Shown in pieces: positions 1 to 6,275 of a stretch of DNA of 7,584 bases (position 1 is the stretch's first letter; the number at the start of each line of letters is the position of its first letter). A model generated the notes under the pieces. The model was not told the DNA's origin and searched no databases. It worked only from the letters and a program-made list of their open reading frames with translations. The translations under genes and the position numbers were made by a program. Origin of the DNA: Oscillospiraceae bacterium (GTDB lineage Bacteria > Bacillota_A > Clostridia > Oscillospirales > Oscillospiraceae); assembly GCA_017545325.1 (NCBI GenBank), contig JAFWOX010000020.1:1-7584 (forward strand), in the 5' to 3' direction.

Positions 1-58
1 ACCGCGGAAGCAAAGCCCGCGAGATTTGCGACGACGCAGGCGCGCAGCGGCGATGTCA

Positions 59-100
59 TCCTTCTCAACTCGGAGCCCAGCGTAGCGGGTCCGAGTTGAA
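59..100 (-). repeat. Structured intergenic repeat, copy 1
   Basis: Read on the minus strand, this 42-base unit forms a hairpin. Its 10-base arms are TCAACTCGGA and TCCGAGTTGA (plus positions 90-99 and 65-74), with an inner CCC/GGG helix and an 8-base loop. The same unit occurs at 5225-5267 on the plus strand. The two differ by one indel in the loop and by a paired T-A to G-C change in the stem, so base pairing is conserved. It lies 66 bases past the araD stop, in the araD transcript orientation. It is likely a dispersed repeat of this genome; its function is unknown. Confidence 0.75.
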
Positions 101-123
101 GCGTGTCGACTTTGTCGACACGC
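101..123. other. Perfect short hairpin next to repeat copy 1
   Basis: GCGTGTCGAC, a 3-base loop (TTT), then GCGTGTCGAC inverted (GTCGACACGC) make a 10-bp perfect stem that reads the same on both strands. No T-run follows on either strand, so it is not a standard intrinsic terminator. It abuts repeat copy 1 and may be part of the same composite repeat or a 3' stabilising structure for the araD transcript. Confidence 0.6.
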
Positions 124-125
124 TC

Positions 126-160
126 AGCAGGAGGCTGAGCGCCTCCTGCTTTTCCTTTTT
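126..160 (+). terminator. Intrinsic terminator, plus strand
   Basis: AGCAGGAGGC (126-135) and GCCTCCTGCT (141-150) form a perfect 10-bp stem with a 5-base loop, followed by a T-rich tract (TTTCCTTTTT, 151-160). This fits a terminator for a plus-strand transcript entering from left of the window and converging on the ara operon. Read in the araD direction the stem has an A-rich 5' flank but no T-run after it, so it would be a poor terminator for araBAD. A competing stem, GCTCAGC (122-128) with GCTGAGC (134-140), uses part of the same bases. Confidence 0.65.
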
Positions 161-166
161 CCGGCT

Positions 167-856
167 CTATTTCTGCCCATAATAGGCGTTTTTCCCGTGC
201 TTCCGAAGATAGTGCTTGTCCAGCAGCTCCTGCTGCATCCGCCCGGCTGCGGGGTTCAGCGCCATGGCGTGCCAGGCCATAAAGGCCACCTCCTCCAGGA
301 CCACGGCATTGTGCACCGCCTCCGCCGGATCCTTGCCCCAGGTGAAGGGGCCGTGGCTGTGCACCAGCACCGCCGGGATCTCCATGGCGTCCCGGCCCCG
401 GAAGGTCTCGGTGATCACCAGGCCGGTTTCCTTCTCATATTCTCCGGCGATTTCCTCCGGCGTCATCTTCCGGGTGCAGGGAATATCCCCGTAGAAATAA
501 TCCCCGTGGGTGGTGCCCATGGCCGGAACATCCCGCCCGGCCTGGGCAAAGGTGGTCGCCCAGCGGCTGTGGGTATGGACGATTCCTCCGCAGCCGGGAA
601 AGGCCTTGTACAGCTCCAGGTGGGTGGGGGTATCGCTGGAGGGCTTCCACTTTCCCTCCACCACCTTTCCGGCGAGATCCACCACCACCATATCCTCCGC
701 CCTCATCCCCTCGTAGGGCAGGCCGGAGGGCTTGATGACCACCAGGCCGGAAGCCCGGTCGATGCCGGAGACGTTGCCCCAGGTGAAGACCACGAGCCCC
801 GCCTTCGGCAGCCGGAGATTCGCCTCCAGCACCTGTTCCTTCAGCGCTTCCAGCAT
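167..856 (-). CDS. araD: L-ribulose-5-phosphate 4-epimerase AraD
   Basis: This cytoplasmic zinc enzyme converts L-ribulose-5-phosphate to D-xylulose-5-phosphate, the last step of bacterial L-arabinose breakdown. The 229-aa product has the full length of the family (class II aldolase/AraD fold). Visible motifs are GNVSG (27-31), KPSG (42-45), SSDTPTH (73-79), the metal ligands in HTH (H94, H96) and HSHGP (H168), [11 protein letters not shown] (119-129, with the catalytic Asp expected at D119) and the C-terminal AYYGQ (224-228), where the catalytic Tyr of the family lies. The ATG is 4 bases past the araA stop. A GAGG Shine-Dalgarno sits inside the araA 3' end with 7-base spacing, consistent with translational coupling. 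The stop is TAG. Fuculose-phosphate aldolase belongs to the same superfamily, but these motifs and the operon favour AraD strongly. Confidence 0.96.
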   Translation of the reverse strand: MLEALKEQVLEANLRLPKAGLVVFTWGNVSGIDRASGLVVIKPSGLPYEGMRAEDMVVVDLAGKVVEGKWKPSSDTPTHLELYKAFPGCGGIVHTHSRWATTFAQAGRDVPAMGTTHGDYFYGDIPCTRKMTPEEIAGEYEKETGLVITETFRGRDAMEIPAVLVHSHGPFTWGKDPAEAVHNAVVLEEVAFMAWHAMALNPAAGRMQQELLDKHYLRKHGKNAYYGQK

Positions 857-860
857 GGCC

Positions 861-2324
861 TTACCTCAGCTTCCAGGCCAGATCTGCCAGAAACAGATCC
901 TTCTCCAGCTGCTCCACGGTGGTATCCTTCCCGATATGGACGTACTCGATATCCATCATGTTCGCCCAGTCCTTCATCTGTTCCGCGGTGACGTCGTAGC
1001 TCAGCACCGTATGGTGGGCGCCGCCGGCGGTGATCCAGCATTCCACGCCGGTGGTGAGATCCGGCAAGGCCTGCCACATCACCCGGGCCACAGGGAGATT
1101 GGGCATGGGCAGGATGGGCTTCACGCACAGGATATCCTGGCAGATGAGCCGGAGCCTTCCGCCCATGTCGATGAGGCTCACCACAATGGCGGGTCCCGCC
1201 TTGCCCTCGAACACCAGCCGGGCGGGATCCTTTTCGTTCATGCCGATGCCCAGATGATGGGTCTCGATCCGGGGCTTATCCGCCGCCAGGCTGGGGCAGA
1301 CCTCCAGCATATGGGCGCCCAGGCTGTAATTCCCGTCCTCCCCGAAATGATAGGTGTAGTCCTCCATGAAGCCGGAGGAGCCGTTGCCCCCCTTCCCCAT
1401 GGCCTTCAGGATCGCGGTCATGGCGGAGACCTTCCAGTCCCCCTCCCCGCCGTAGCCGTAGCCCAGAGCCATCAGGTGCTGGCTGGCAAGACCGGGGAGC
1501 TGCTCCATGCCGTACAGGTCCTGGAAGGTATTAGTGAAAGCTCTGCAGCCCTCCGCGTCCATCATCCGCCGGATGGCGATCTCCTCCCGGGCTTGATAGC
1601 GGATGGCGGCGGTGTTGTCCGTGGCGATATCATAGGCGGCGGCATACTCCGCCGCCAAGGCGTCCACCTCGGCCTCGGTGACGGCGTTCATCTCTTTCAC
1701 CAGGTCTCCCACGGCCCAGGTATTCACCTGCCAGCCCAGCTTGATCTGGGCCTCGACCTTGTCGCCCTCGGTGACGGCCACCTCCCGCATATTGTCCCCG
1801 AAGCGCATGACCTTCATGCTCCGGGAAACGGCGGCGCCCACGGCGGTGCGCATCCACCGGCCCAGGCGCTCCCGCACGCCCTCTTCCTTCCAGTAGCCGG
1901 CGACGATCTTCCGCTTCATGCGCATCCGGGCCCCGATGAAGCCGTGCTCCCGGTCCCCGTGGGCGGCCTGGTTCAGGTTCATGAAGTCCATATCGATCTC
2001 CTCGTTGGGAATCTGCCGGTTATATTGGGTGGCCAGGTGGCACCAGGGCTTCTGGAGAGCGGCAAAGCCGTTGATCCACATTTTGGACGGAGAAAAGGTG
2101 TGGCACCAGGTGATGATGCCCGCGCATTCCTCCGCATAGTTCGCCTCCCGGACCACGTCGGTAATCTCCTGATTGGTCTTGGCCGTGACCTTATACACCA
2201 GAGGGAAGGGCAGAGCGGCGCTCAGCTCCTCCGCCATCTCCTTGGCGCGGGCAGCCACGGTCTCCAGGACCTCTTCTCCGTACAGGAACTGACTGCCCAC
2301 CACGAACCAGAACTCATATTTCAT
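861..2324 (-). CDS. araA: L-arabinose isomerase AraA
   Basis: This cytoplasmic, metal-dependent (usually Mn2+) enzyme interconverts L-arabinose and L-ribulose, the first step of the pathway. The product is 487 aa, close to the family norm of about 490-500. The start [16 protein letters not shown] is the usual AraA N-terminus. Candidate metal ligands, matched by motif to those of the E. coli enzyme, are E294 (GGEGDWK), E321 (FMEDYTYHF), H338 ([10 protein letters not shown]) and H437 or H438 ([10 protein letters not shown]). The ATG at 2324 lies 2 bases past the kinase stop. An AAGGAGG site at 2334-2340, inside the kinase 3' end, gives 9-base spacing. It is cotranscribed with the kinase and araD. 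No frame damage is seen and the identification is essentially certain. Confidence 0.98.
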   Translation of the reverse strand: MKYEFWFVVGSQFLYGEEVLETVAARAKEMAEELSAALPFPLVYKVTAKTNQEITDVVREANYAEECAGIITWCHTFSPSKMWINGFAALQKPWCHLATQYNRQIPNEEIDMDFMNLNQAAHGDREHGFIGARMRMKRKIVAGYWKEEGVRERLGRWMRTAVGAAVSRSMKVMRFGDNMREVAVTEGDKVEAQIKLGWQVNTWAVGDLVKEMNAVTEAEVDALAAEYAAAYDIATDNTAAIRYQAREEIAIRRMMDAEGCRAFTNTFQDLYGMEQLPGLASQHLMALGYGYGGEGDWKVSAMTAILKAMGKGGNGSSGFMEDYTYHFGEDGNYSLGAHMLEVCPSLAADKPRIETHHLGIGMNEKDPARLVFEGKAGPAIVVSLIDMGGRLRLICQDILCVKPILPMPNLPVARVMWQALPDLTTGVECWITAGGAHHTVLSYDVTAEQMKDWANMMDIEYVHIGKDTTVEQLEKDLFLADLAWKLR

Positions 2325-2326
2325 CC

Positions 2327-3883
2327 TCAGTATCCTCCTTCATTCGTCTCCACCGCGGCGCGCTCCACGCCCAGGGCGAGGCGGAATTCTTTCATATAGG
2401 CGTCGAAACCGGAAACGTCCTCCGGCCGGGGATTCAGCACGGTCTTCTTCGCCGAGGCGAAGACCCGCTCCGCCAGGAAGTCCCGCAGGGTCTCCCCCTC
2501 TTCCCGCGTCCGCATATAGGCGGCCAGGAGAGCCATGCCGTAGGGACCGCCCTCTCCCGCGCTCTCCATGCAGGTGACGGGCGCCCTGCAGGCTGCGGCC
2601 AGGTACCGCTGGCCCACCACCGGGGTCTTGAACAGGCCTCCATGGCCCATGAGGGCGTCGATCCCCACCTGCTCCTCCGCCAGCAGATCCATGCCTATGC
2701 GCAGGGTCGCCATGGTGGAATACAGCTGGGCCCGGAGGAAGTTTGCCAGGGTGAACCGGGCGTCCGGCCGGCGCAGCACCAGCGGCCTGCCCTCGTCCAG
2801 ATGGGTCACCCCTTCCCCCGCCAGGTAGTTCACCACCGTTATGCCGCCGCAGTCCGCATCCCCCTCCAGGCTCTTCTCATAGAGCTTTGTGAACAGGGTC
2901 CCCGTATCCGGCTGCGCCCCGAACAGGGCGGCGGTCTCCTCCAGCACCCCGGCCCAGGCGTTCATATCCCCGGTGCAGTTGTTGCAGTGCACCATTGCCA
3001 CGGGGCTGCCCTCCGGGGTGGTGACCATATCGATCTCGGAATAGACCTTCTTCAGAGGCCGCTCCAGCACCACCATGGAGAAGATGGAGGTGCCGGCGGA
3101 GACGTTCCCGGTCCTGGGGGCCACCGCGTTGGTGGCGGTCATCCCGGTGCCCGCGTCCCCCTCCGGGGGGCAGAAGGGGATCCCCGGGAGCAGCAGGCCG
3201 CCGGTGAGCCGGCTCCCCGCCTCCGTCAGCCTGCCCGCCTCCTCACCGGCGGTGAGGACCCTTGGCAGCAGGTCCCTGAGCTTCGAAAGGCAGCCCTTCT
3301 CCGCCGCCAGGCGGTCGAAGATCTCCAGCATCCGGGCGTCGTAATCCAAGGCGCCGCTGTCGATGGGGAACATGCCGGAGGCCTCCCCGATGCCCACGGC
3401 GTTCACCCCGGTGAGCATATAGTGGAGATACCCGGCCAGGGTGGTGAGATGCGCCACCCTGGAAACATGCTCCTCCCCGTTCAGGATCGCCTGATAGAAG
3501 TGGGCGGCGCTCCAGCGCTGGGGCACGTTGAAGCCGAAGGCCTCCGTGAGCGCCTCCGCCGCTTCGCCGGTCATGGTGTTCTGCCAGGTGCGGAAGGGCG
3601 CCAGCAGGTTCCAGTCCCGGTCGAAGGCCAGGTATCCGTGCATCATGGCGGAGATGCCCATGGCTGCGGGCCGAAGCTCCCCCGCGCGTCCCTTCAGCGC
3701 CTCCAGAGCCGCCCGGAAGCCCGTCCAGGCTTCCTCCAGGGGATAGGTCCAGACGCCGTTTTCCAGCTTGCTCTGCCAGGTATGATCCCCGGAGGCCACA
3801 GGGCGGAAAGCCCCGTCCACCAGGGTGGCCTTGATGCGGGTGGAGCCCAGCTCCACGCCCAGCACTGCAGTCTTCCCATCCAT
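2327..3883 (-). CDS. araB: FGGY-family carbohydrate kinase, probable L-ribulokinase
   Basis: Predicted to phosphorylate L-ribulose to L-ribulose-5-phosphate with ATP. The substrate is inferred from its place as first gene before araA and araD. The 518-aa product shows FGGY signatures: N-terminal phosphate-binding LGVELGSTRIKA (8-19), RTWQNT (98-103), PEGDAGTG (240-247, with D243 the probable catalytic base), GNVSAGTSIFS (259-269) and C-terminal ATPase-domain GHGGLFKTPVVGQRY (413-427). It is shorter than classical proteobacterial AraB (about 560 aa), and its motifs resemble the alternative kinase of arabinose operons in Bacteroides and Clostridia, often annotated only as FGGY kinase or xylulokinase. 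The start at 3883 was chosen because GGAGG (3893-3897) lies 9 bases upstream and the promoter's TACAAT box (3925-3930) sits beyond it. The frame stays open to 4045, but that extension would lie upstream of the likely transcription start. Confidence 0.88.
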   Translation of the reverse strand: MDGKTAVLGVELGSTRIKATLVDGAFRPVASGDHTWQSKLENGVWTYPLEEAWTGFRAALEALKGRAGELRPAAMGISAMMHGYLAFDRDWNLLAPFRTWQNTMTGEAAEALTEAFGFNVPQRWSAAHFYQAILNGEEHVSRVAHLTTLAGYLHYMLTGVNAVGIGEASGMFPIDSGALDYDARMLEIFDRLAAEKGCLSKLRDLLPRVLTAGEEAGRLTEAGSRLTGGLLLPGIPFCPPEGDAGTGMTATNAVAPRTGNVSAGTSIFSMVVLERPLKKVYSEIDMVTTPEGSPVAMVHCNNCTGDMNAWAGVLEETAALFGAQPDTGTLFTKLYEKSLEGDADCGGITVVNYLAGEGVTHLDEGRPLVLRRPDARFTLANFLRAQLYSTMATLRIGMDLLAEEQVGIDALMGHGGLFKTPVVGQRYLAAACRAPVTCMESAGEGGPYGMALLAAYMRTREEGETLRDFLAERVFASAKKTVLNPRPEDVSGFDAYMKEFRLALGVERAAVETNEGGY

Positions 3884-3924
3884 AATCCATATCCTCCGTT
3901 CCGACCTTGGCCGGTTTTTCTTGT

Positions 3925-3953
3925 ATTGTACCCGCACCGCTCCCCGTCTGCAA
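3925..3953 (-). promoter_or_regulatory. Promoter of the araBAD operon
   Basis: On the minus strand, TTGCAG (3948-3953) and TACAAT (3925-3930) are separated by exactly 17 bases, a good sigma-A-type promoter. Transcription would start near 3918, giving a leader of about 35 bases before the kinase ATG. There is no room for a riboswitch. No classical AraR operator or clear cre site was recognised nearby. Confidence 0.75.
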
Positions 3954-4016
3954 GTCCAAAGTAGGATTTTCTTCTCCTCCGCCTGCGGACCGACGGGGCG
4001 GGATCGGGGATTATTT

Positions 4017-4026
4017 GACCCGGGTC
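4017..4026. promoter_or_regulatory. Palindrome in divergent region, possible operator
   Basis: GACCCGGGTC is a perfect 10-base palindrome between the two divergent promoters, about 64 bases upstream of the araB -35 and 14 bases upstream of the URO-D gene -35. GGTCGG (4023-4028) is repeated inverted as CCGACC (4048-4053), flanking that -35. This is a reasonable spot for a shared regulator to bind, but in GC-rich DNA such a palindrome can occur by chance. Confidence 0.25.
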
Positions 4027-4039
4027 GGACGCTTTTCTC

Positions 4040-4068
4040 TTGCAAACCCGACCGGATGGGTGTATGAT
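4040..4068 (+). promoter_or_regulatory. Promoter of the URO-D family gene
   Basis: TTGCAA (4040-4045) and TATGAT (4063-4068) are separated by 17 bases. The predicted start near 4075 gives a leader of about 58 bases, too short for a cobalamin riboswitch even though the gene's family is linked to cobalamin. It diverges from the ara promoter, with the two -35 boxes about 86 bases apart. Confidence 0.7.
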
Positions 4069-4112
4069 TGCCCTAGTCTGTAATACATTCGGATATTGTG
4101 TGGAATTATAGT

Positions 4113-4121
4113 AAAAGGAGG
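4113..4121 (+). promoter_or_regulatory. Strong ribosome binding site
   Basis: AAAAGGAGG lies 11 bases before the ATG at 4133. It is a near-complete match to the 16S anti-Shine-Dalgarno and fixes the start of the URO-D family gene. Confidence 0.8.
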
Positions 4122-4132
4122 ATAACCCAAAG

Positions 4133-5215
4133 ATGGCAGTTCCGATGTTTGATCCCAAGGAAATCACCGAAGCGAAGAAGATCACCTTCGGCAACCGTAC
4201 CCAGACCATTTTCAACTACCCCTGCTCCCAGCGGGAAGGCATCCTGGCCACCTACAACCGCGAGCCCTATTGGACGGTCAGCAGCTTCACCAGCATGTTC
4301 TCCCCCAAGGTGAATCCGGATAATATCGCCCGGGGCTTCATATATGAGGCCGGCAGCCGGGATCTGACTGCGAAGGATTTCGGCGGACCGGATATGTTCG
4401 GCATCGAGTGGGAGTATATCGAGTCCGTGGGCGGCTCCATGGTGCGCCCCGGCAAGCCCTTTATCGAGGACGCCAACGAGATCAAGGACAAGATCGTGTT
4501 CCCCGATCCCACCACCTGGGACTGGGCCGGCTCCGCCGAGGCCAACAAGAACTACCTGAACCCCAACAACTGCAACTGCATGTGGTTCCTGAACGGCTGG
4601 TACGAGCGCCTCATCTCCTTCATGGATTTCGAGGGCGCCATCATGGCCCTCATCGACGAGGACCAGCAGGACGCCGTGCATGAGTTCTTCGGCCGCCTGA
4701 GCGAGCTGTACATCAAGATCCTGGATCTGGCCATCAAGGCCTATCCCCAGATCGATATGTTCTGCATCCACGATGACTGGGGCTCCCAGAAGGAGACCTT
4801 CTTCGCCCCCGCCGTGGCTGAGGAGATGATCGTTCCCTATATGAAGATGGTCACGGATTTCCTCCACAGCAAGGGCAAGTTCTGCGACCTGCACAGCTGC
4901 GGCAACAACATGAAGCAGATCCCCAACTACATCAAGGCCGGGTGGGACAGCTGGTGCCCCCAGGCCATGAACGACACCGCCAAGGAATATGAGCTTTACG
5001 GCGACAAGATCATCATCGGCGTCATGCCCGAGAAGTTCGACCCCGCCACCGCCCCCGAGGAAGTGCAGCGGCAGAGCGCCCGGAATTTCGTGGACCGCTT
5101 CATGCAGCCCGGCAAGCCCGCCACCATCAACTTCAACGCCATGAGCTACCTGACCCCCGCCTTCAACGAGGAGCTCTACGAGTACAGCCGCAAAAAGTGC
5201 TGCGGCATGATCTGA
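4133..5215 (+). CDS. URO-D/MtaA-like cobalamin methyltransferase family protein
   Basis: A 360-aa protein of the uroporphyrinogen decarboxylase superfamily, most like the branch holding MtaA/CmuA-type methyltransferases that move methyl groups between a corrinoid protein and a thiol or folate. Visible features are REGILATYNREPYW (34-47, the usual N-terminal helix of this branch), HDDWGSQ (213-219), the LHSCGNN motif (253-259) with H254-x-C256 as probable zinc ligands, C275 in WCPQAMND, and a C-terminal CC (356-357) that could supply the third ligand of the MtaA pattern H-x-C...C. The N-terminal Arg-rich signature of haem-pathway UroD is absent, so HemE is unlikely. No signal peptide or membrane segment is seen; it should be cytoplasmic. 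Codons are strongly biased to C- or G-ending forms and promoter and RBS are good, suggesting high expression. It is monocistronic, divergent from araBAD, with no corrinoid protein nearby. Substrate unknown. Confidence 0.85.
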   Translation: MAVPMFDPKEITEAKKITFGNRTQTIFNYPCSQREGILATYNREPYWTVSSFTSMFSPKVNPDNIARGFIYEAGSRDLTAKDFGGPDMFGIEWEYIESVGGSMVRPGKPFIEDANEIKDKIVFPDPTTWDWAGSAEANKNYLNPNNCNCMWFLNGWYERLISFMDFEGAIMALIDEDQQDAVHEFFGRLSELYIKILDLAIKAYPQIDMFCIHDDWGSQKETFFAPAVAEEMIVPYMKMVTDFLHSKGKFCDLHSCGNNMKQIPNYIKAGWDSWCPQAMNDTAKEYELYGDKIIIGVMPEKFDPATAPEEVQRQSARNFVDRFMQPGKPATINFNAMSYLTPAFNEELYEYSRKKCCGMI

Positions 5216-5402
5216 TGCTGCGCATTCAACGCGGACCCGCTGACGCTGGGCTCCGCGTTGAGAAGGACCGCACTCCGCTCTCCGCACTCGCTTCGCTTGC
5301 ACAGTCCGCTCCGTGAGAAGTATTTTTGGCAGAAATAAATTCCGCCAAAAATGATTTCCGATTCATTCGCGCCTGCGGGCGCGAACACTGCGAGACTTTT
5401 CG
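5216..5402 (+). repeat. Composite hairpin-rich 3' region
   Basis: No gene is seen here. In order it holds repeat copy 2; an 8-base direct repeat CCGCACTC (5268-5275 and 5282-5289) in a pyrimidine-rich stretch; an inverted repeat ATTTTTGGC (5322-5330) with GCCAAAAAT (5344-5352), which extends inward with GAA/TTC pairing; and a hairpin TTCGCGCC (5366-5373) with GGCGCGAA (5378-5385). All lie between the URO-D gene stop and its terminator, so they would be part of its 3' untranslated RNA. The shared GCGCCTGCG block (5369-5377) also occurs beyond repeat copy 1 at 35-43, opposite strand, so both sites may be versions of one mosaic repeat. Confidence 0.55.
5225..5267 (+). repeat. Structured intergenic repeat, copy 2
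   Basis: This is the second copy of the unit at 59-100, on the opposite strand and starting 9 bases past the URO-D gene stop. The arms TCAACGCGGA (5226-5235) and TCCGCGTTGA (5252-5261) form a 10-bp stem with an inner CCC/GGG helix and a 9-base loop. It differs from copy 1 by a G-C pair in place of T-A in the stem and by one extra loop base. The relative orientation to the upstream gene is the same as in copy 1. Confidence 0.75.
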
Positions 5403-5440
5403 ACCCGGCAGGGCTCTTGCCCTGCCGGGTTTATTTTTCC
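5403..5440 (+). terminator. Intrinsic terminator after the URO-D family gene
   Basis: ACCCGGCAGGG (5403-5413) and CCCTGCCGGGT (5420-5430) form an 11-bp perfect stem with a 6-base loop, followed by TTATTTTT. It ends the URO-D transcript and insulates it from nrdG, whose -10 box starts only about 13 bases downstream. Confidence 0.9.
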
Positions 5441-5449
5441 TTTGGGAGA

Positions 5450-5458
5450 TGATATAAT
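5450..5458 (+). promoter_or_regulatory. Extended -10 promoter of nrdG
   Basis: TGATATAAT is a perfect extended -10 element (TG, one base, TATAAT at 5453-5458). The hexamer 17 bases upstream (TTTATT, 5430-5435) is a poor -35 and overlaps the T-tract of the preceding terminator, consistent with an extended -10 promoter that does not need one. The predicted leader is about 30 bases. No NrdR-like site was seen here. Confidence 0.65.
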
Positions 5459-5495
5459 CCCCATGATTCCATAGCCAAATCAGGAGGCGGTATCC

Positions 5496-6191
5496 ATGCG
5501 CATCAGCGGACTCATGAAGCTCACCCTGCTGGATTTTCCCGGCCATACGGCCTGTACGGTGTTCACCGGAGGCTGCAACTATCGCTGCCCCTTCTGCCAC
5601 AATGCGGAGCTGGTCCTGCGGCCCTCGGCGCAGCCGGAGATCCCGGAGGCGGAGTTCTTCGCCCTGCTGAAAAAGCGCCGGGGCCTGCTGGATGGGGTGG
5701 CCGTCACCGGGGGGGAGCCCACCCTGCAGCCGGACCTGCCGGACTTTCTCCGGCGGATCCGGGACCTGGGCTACGCCGTGAAGCTGGATACCAACGGCAC
5801 CCGCCCCGACCTGCTGAGGCGTTTGGTGGAGGAAGGTCTGGTGCAGTACGTCGCCATGGACATCAAGAACGCTCCGGACCGGTATGGGGAAACTGCCGGG
5901 GTGGAGGATCCCCGGCTGGACATGATCCGGGCGAGCGCCGCCTTCCTGCTGGAAGGGACGGTGCCCTATGAATTCCGCACCACCGCGGTGCGGGAGCTCC
6001 ACCGGCCGGAGGACCTGCGGGAGATCGGCCGATGGCTCCGGGGGGCGGAGCGGTATTTTATTCAGTGTTTTGCCGATTCCGGGGATCTGATCGAAGCGGG
6101 TCTCCACCCCTGCAGCCGGGAGGAGCTGGAGCTTCTGCTGGAGGCCGTCCGGCCCTTCATCCCCGCGGCGGAGCTCCGGGGAGCGGACTGA
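5496..6191 (+). CDS. nrdG: Anaerobic ribonucleotide reductase activating protein NrdG
   Basis: This cytoplasmic radical-SAM enzyme uses a [4Fe-4S] cluster to cleave S-adenosylmethionine and install the glycyl radical on NrdD. In the 231-aa product the cluster motif C-x3-C-x2-C is at C27, C31 and C34 (GGCNYRCPFCHN), the SAM-binding GGEP at 72-75, then KLDTNG (96-101) and DIKNAPDRY (122-130). The start MRISGLMKLTLLDFPG is typical of the longer NrdG variant common in Clostridia and archaea rather than the roughly 155-aa E. coli type. AGGAGG (5482-5487) is 8 bases before the ATG. It precedes nrdD by 163 bases with a separate promoter between them, whereas nrdG usually follows nrdD. Other glycyl-radical activases (PflA-like) are related, but the downstream nrdD supports this call. 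Confidence 0.93.
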   Translation: MRISGLMKLTLLDFPGHTACTVFTGGCNYRCPFCHNAELVLRPSAQPEIPEAEFFALLKKRRGLLDGVAVTGGEPTLQPDLPDFLRRIRDLGYAVKLDTNGTRPDLLRRLVEEGLVQYVAMDIKNAPDRYGETAGVEDPRLDMIRASAAFLLEGTVPYEFRTTAVRELHRPEDLREIGRWLRGAERYFIQCFADSGDLIEAGLHPCSREELELLLEAVRPFIPAAELRGAD

Positions 6192-6219
6192 TTTCTTCTT
6201 TCCCGCCGTCCCCGGGTGA

Positions 6220-6235
6220 ATACAACATATTATGG
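6220..6235 (+). promoter_or_regulatory. Candidate NrdR box 1
   Basis: ATACAACATATTATGG matches 12 of 16 positions of the NrdR consensus acaCwAtATaTwGtgt, as I recall it. Its centre is 32 bases (three helical turns) from box 2, the spacing typical of paired NrdR sites. One strongly conserved position (the G at 13) is not matched, so this is the weaker site. Confidence 0.65.
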
Positions 6236-6251
6236 GTATTCTGAAAATAAA

Positions 6252-6267
6252 GCCCTAGATATTGTGC
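6252..6267 (+). promoter_or_regulatory. Candidate NrdR box 2
   Basis: GCCCTAGATATTGTGC matches 12 of 16 positions of the NrdR consensus, including all the most conserved ones. It ends 8 bases before the nrdD -35 box, a position from which an ATP/dATP-sensing NrdR repressor could block transcription of nrdD. Confidence 0.75.
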
Positions 6268-6275
6268 CCATCCTA

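Noticed and set aside
732..2399. Long plus-strand open frame (555 aa) opposite araA and araD
   Set aside because: It is antisense to two certain genes, and its product is a low-complexity His/Gly/Leu/Ala-rich string with no recognisable motif, as expected from GC-rich third positions on the other strand.
2642..3964. Plus-strand open frame (440 aa) opposite the kinase gene
   Set aside because: Antisense shadow of the FGGY kinase, with His/Gly/Gln-rich composition and no RBS or family motif. It also runs through the ara promoter.
3884..4045. 54-codon N-terminal extension of the kinase frame
   Set aside because: The extension would overlap the predicted promoter and shows no conserved sequence. 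The downstream ATG has a good RBS and begins right before the conserved FGGY N-terminus.
4079..4087. TGTAATACA as an AraR-like operator
   Set aside because: Only a short 4-base inverted repeat resembles the core of known AraR sites, it lies downstream of the URO-D promoter, and no second copy was found near the ara promoter.
4133..5215. Haem-pathway uroporphyrinogen decarboxylase (HemE)
   Set aside because: The N-terminal Arg-containing signature of true UroD is missing and an H-x-C motif typical of methyltransferases is present. There are no haem genes nearby.
4106..5302. Minus-strand open frame (398 aa) opposite the URO-D family gene
   Set aside because: Shadow frame covering the whole gene plus repeat copy 2, rich in Val/Leu/Gly/His, with no motif. 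The plus-strand gene has clear family motifs, promoter and RBS.
5226..6107. Minus-strand open frame (293 aa) opposite nrdG
   Set aside because: It spans the terminator, the repeat and nrdG in antisense and shows no motif or RBS.
6170..6210. Possible terminator at the end of nrdG
   Set aside because: A CCCCG/CGGGG pairing lies inside the coding end and is followed by a mixed T/C stretch at some distance. The stem is short and not convincing.
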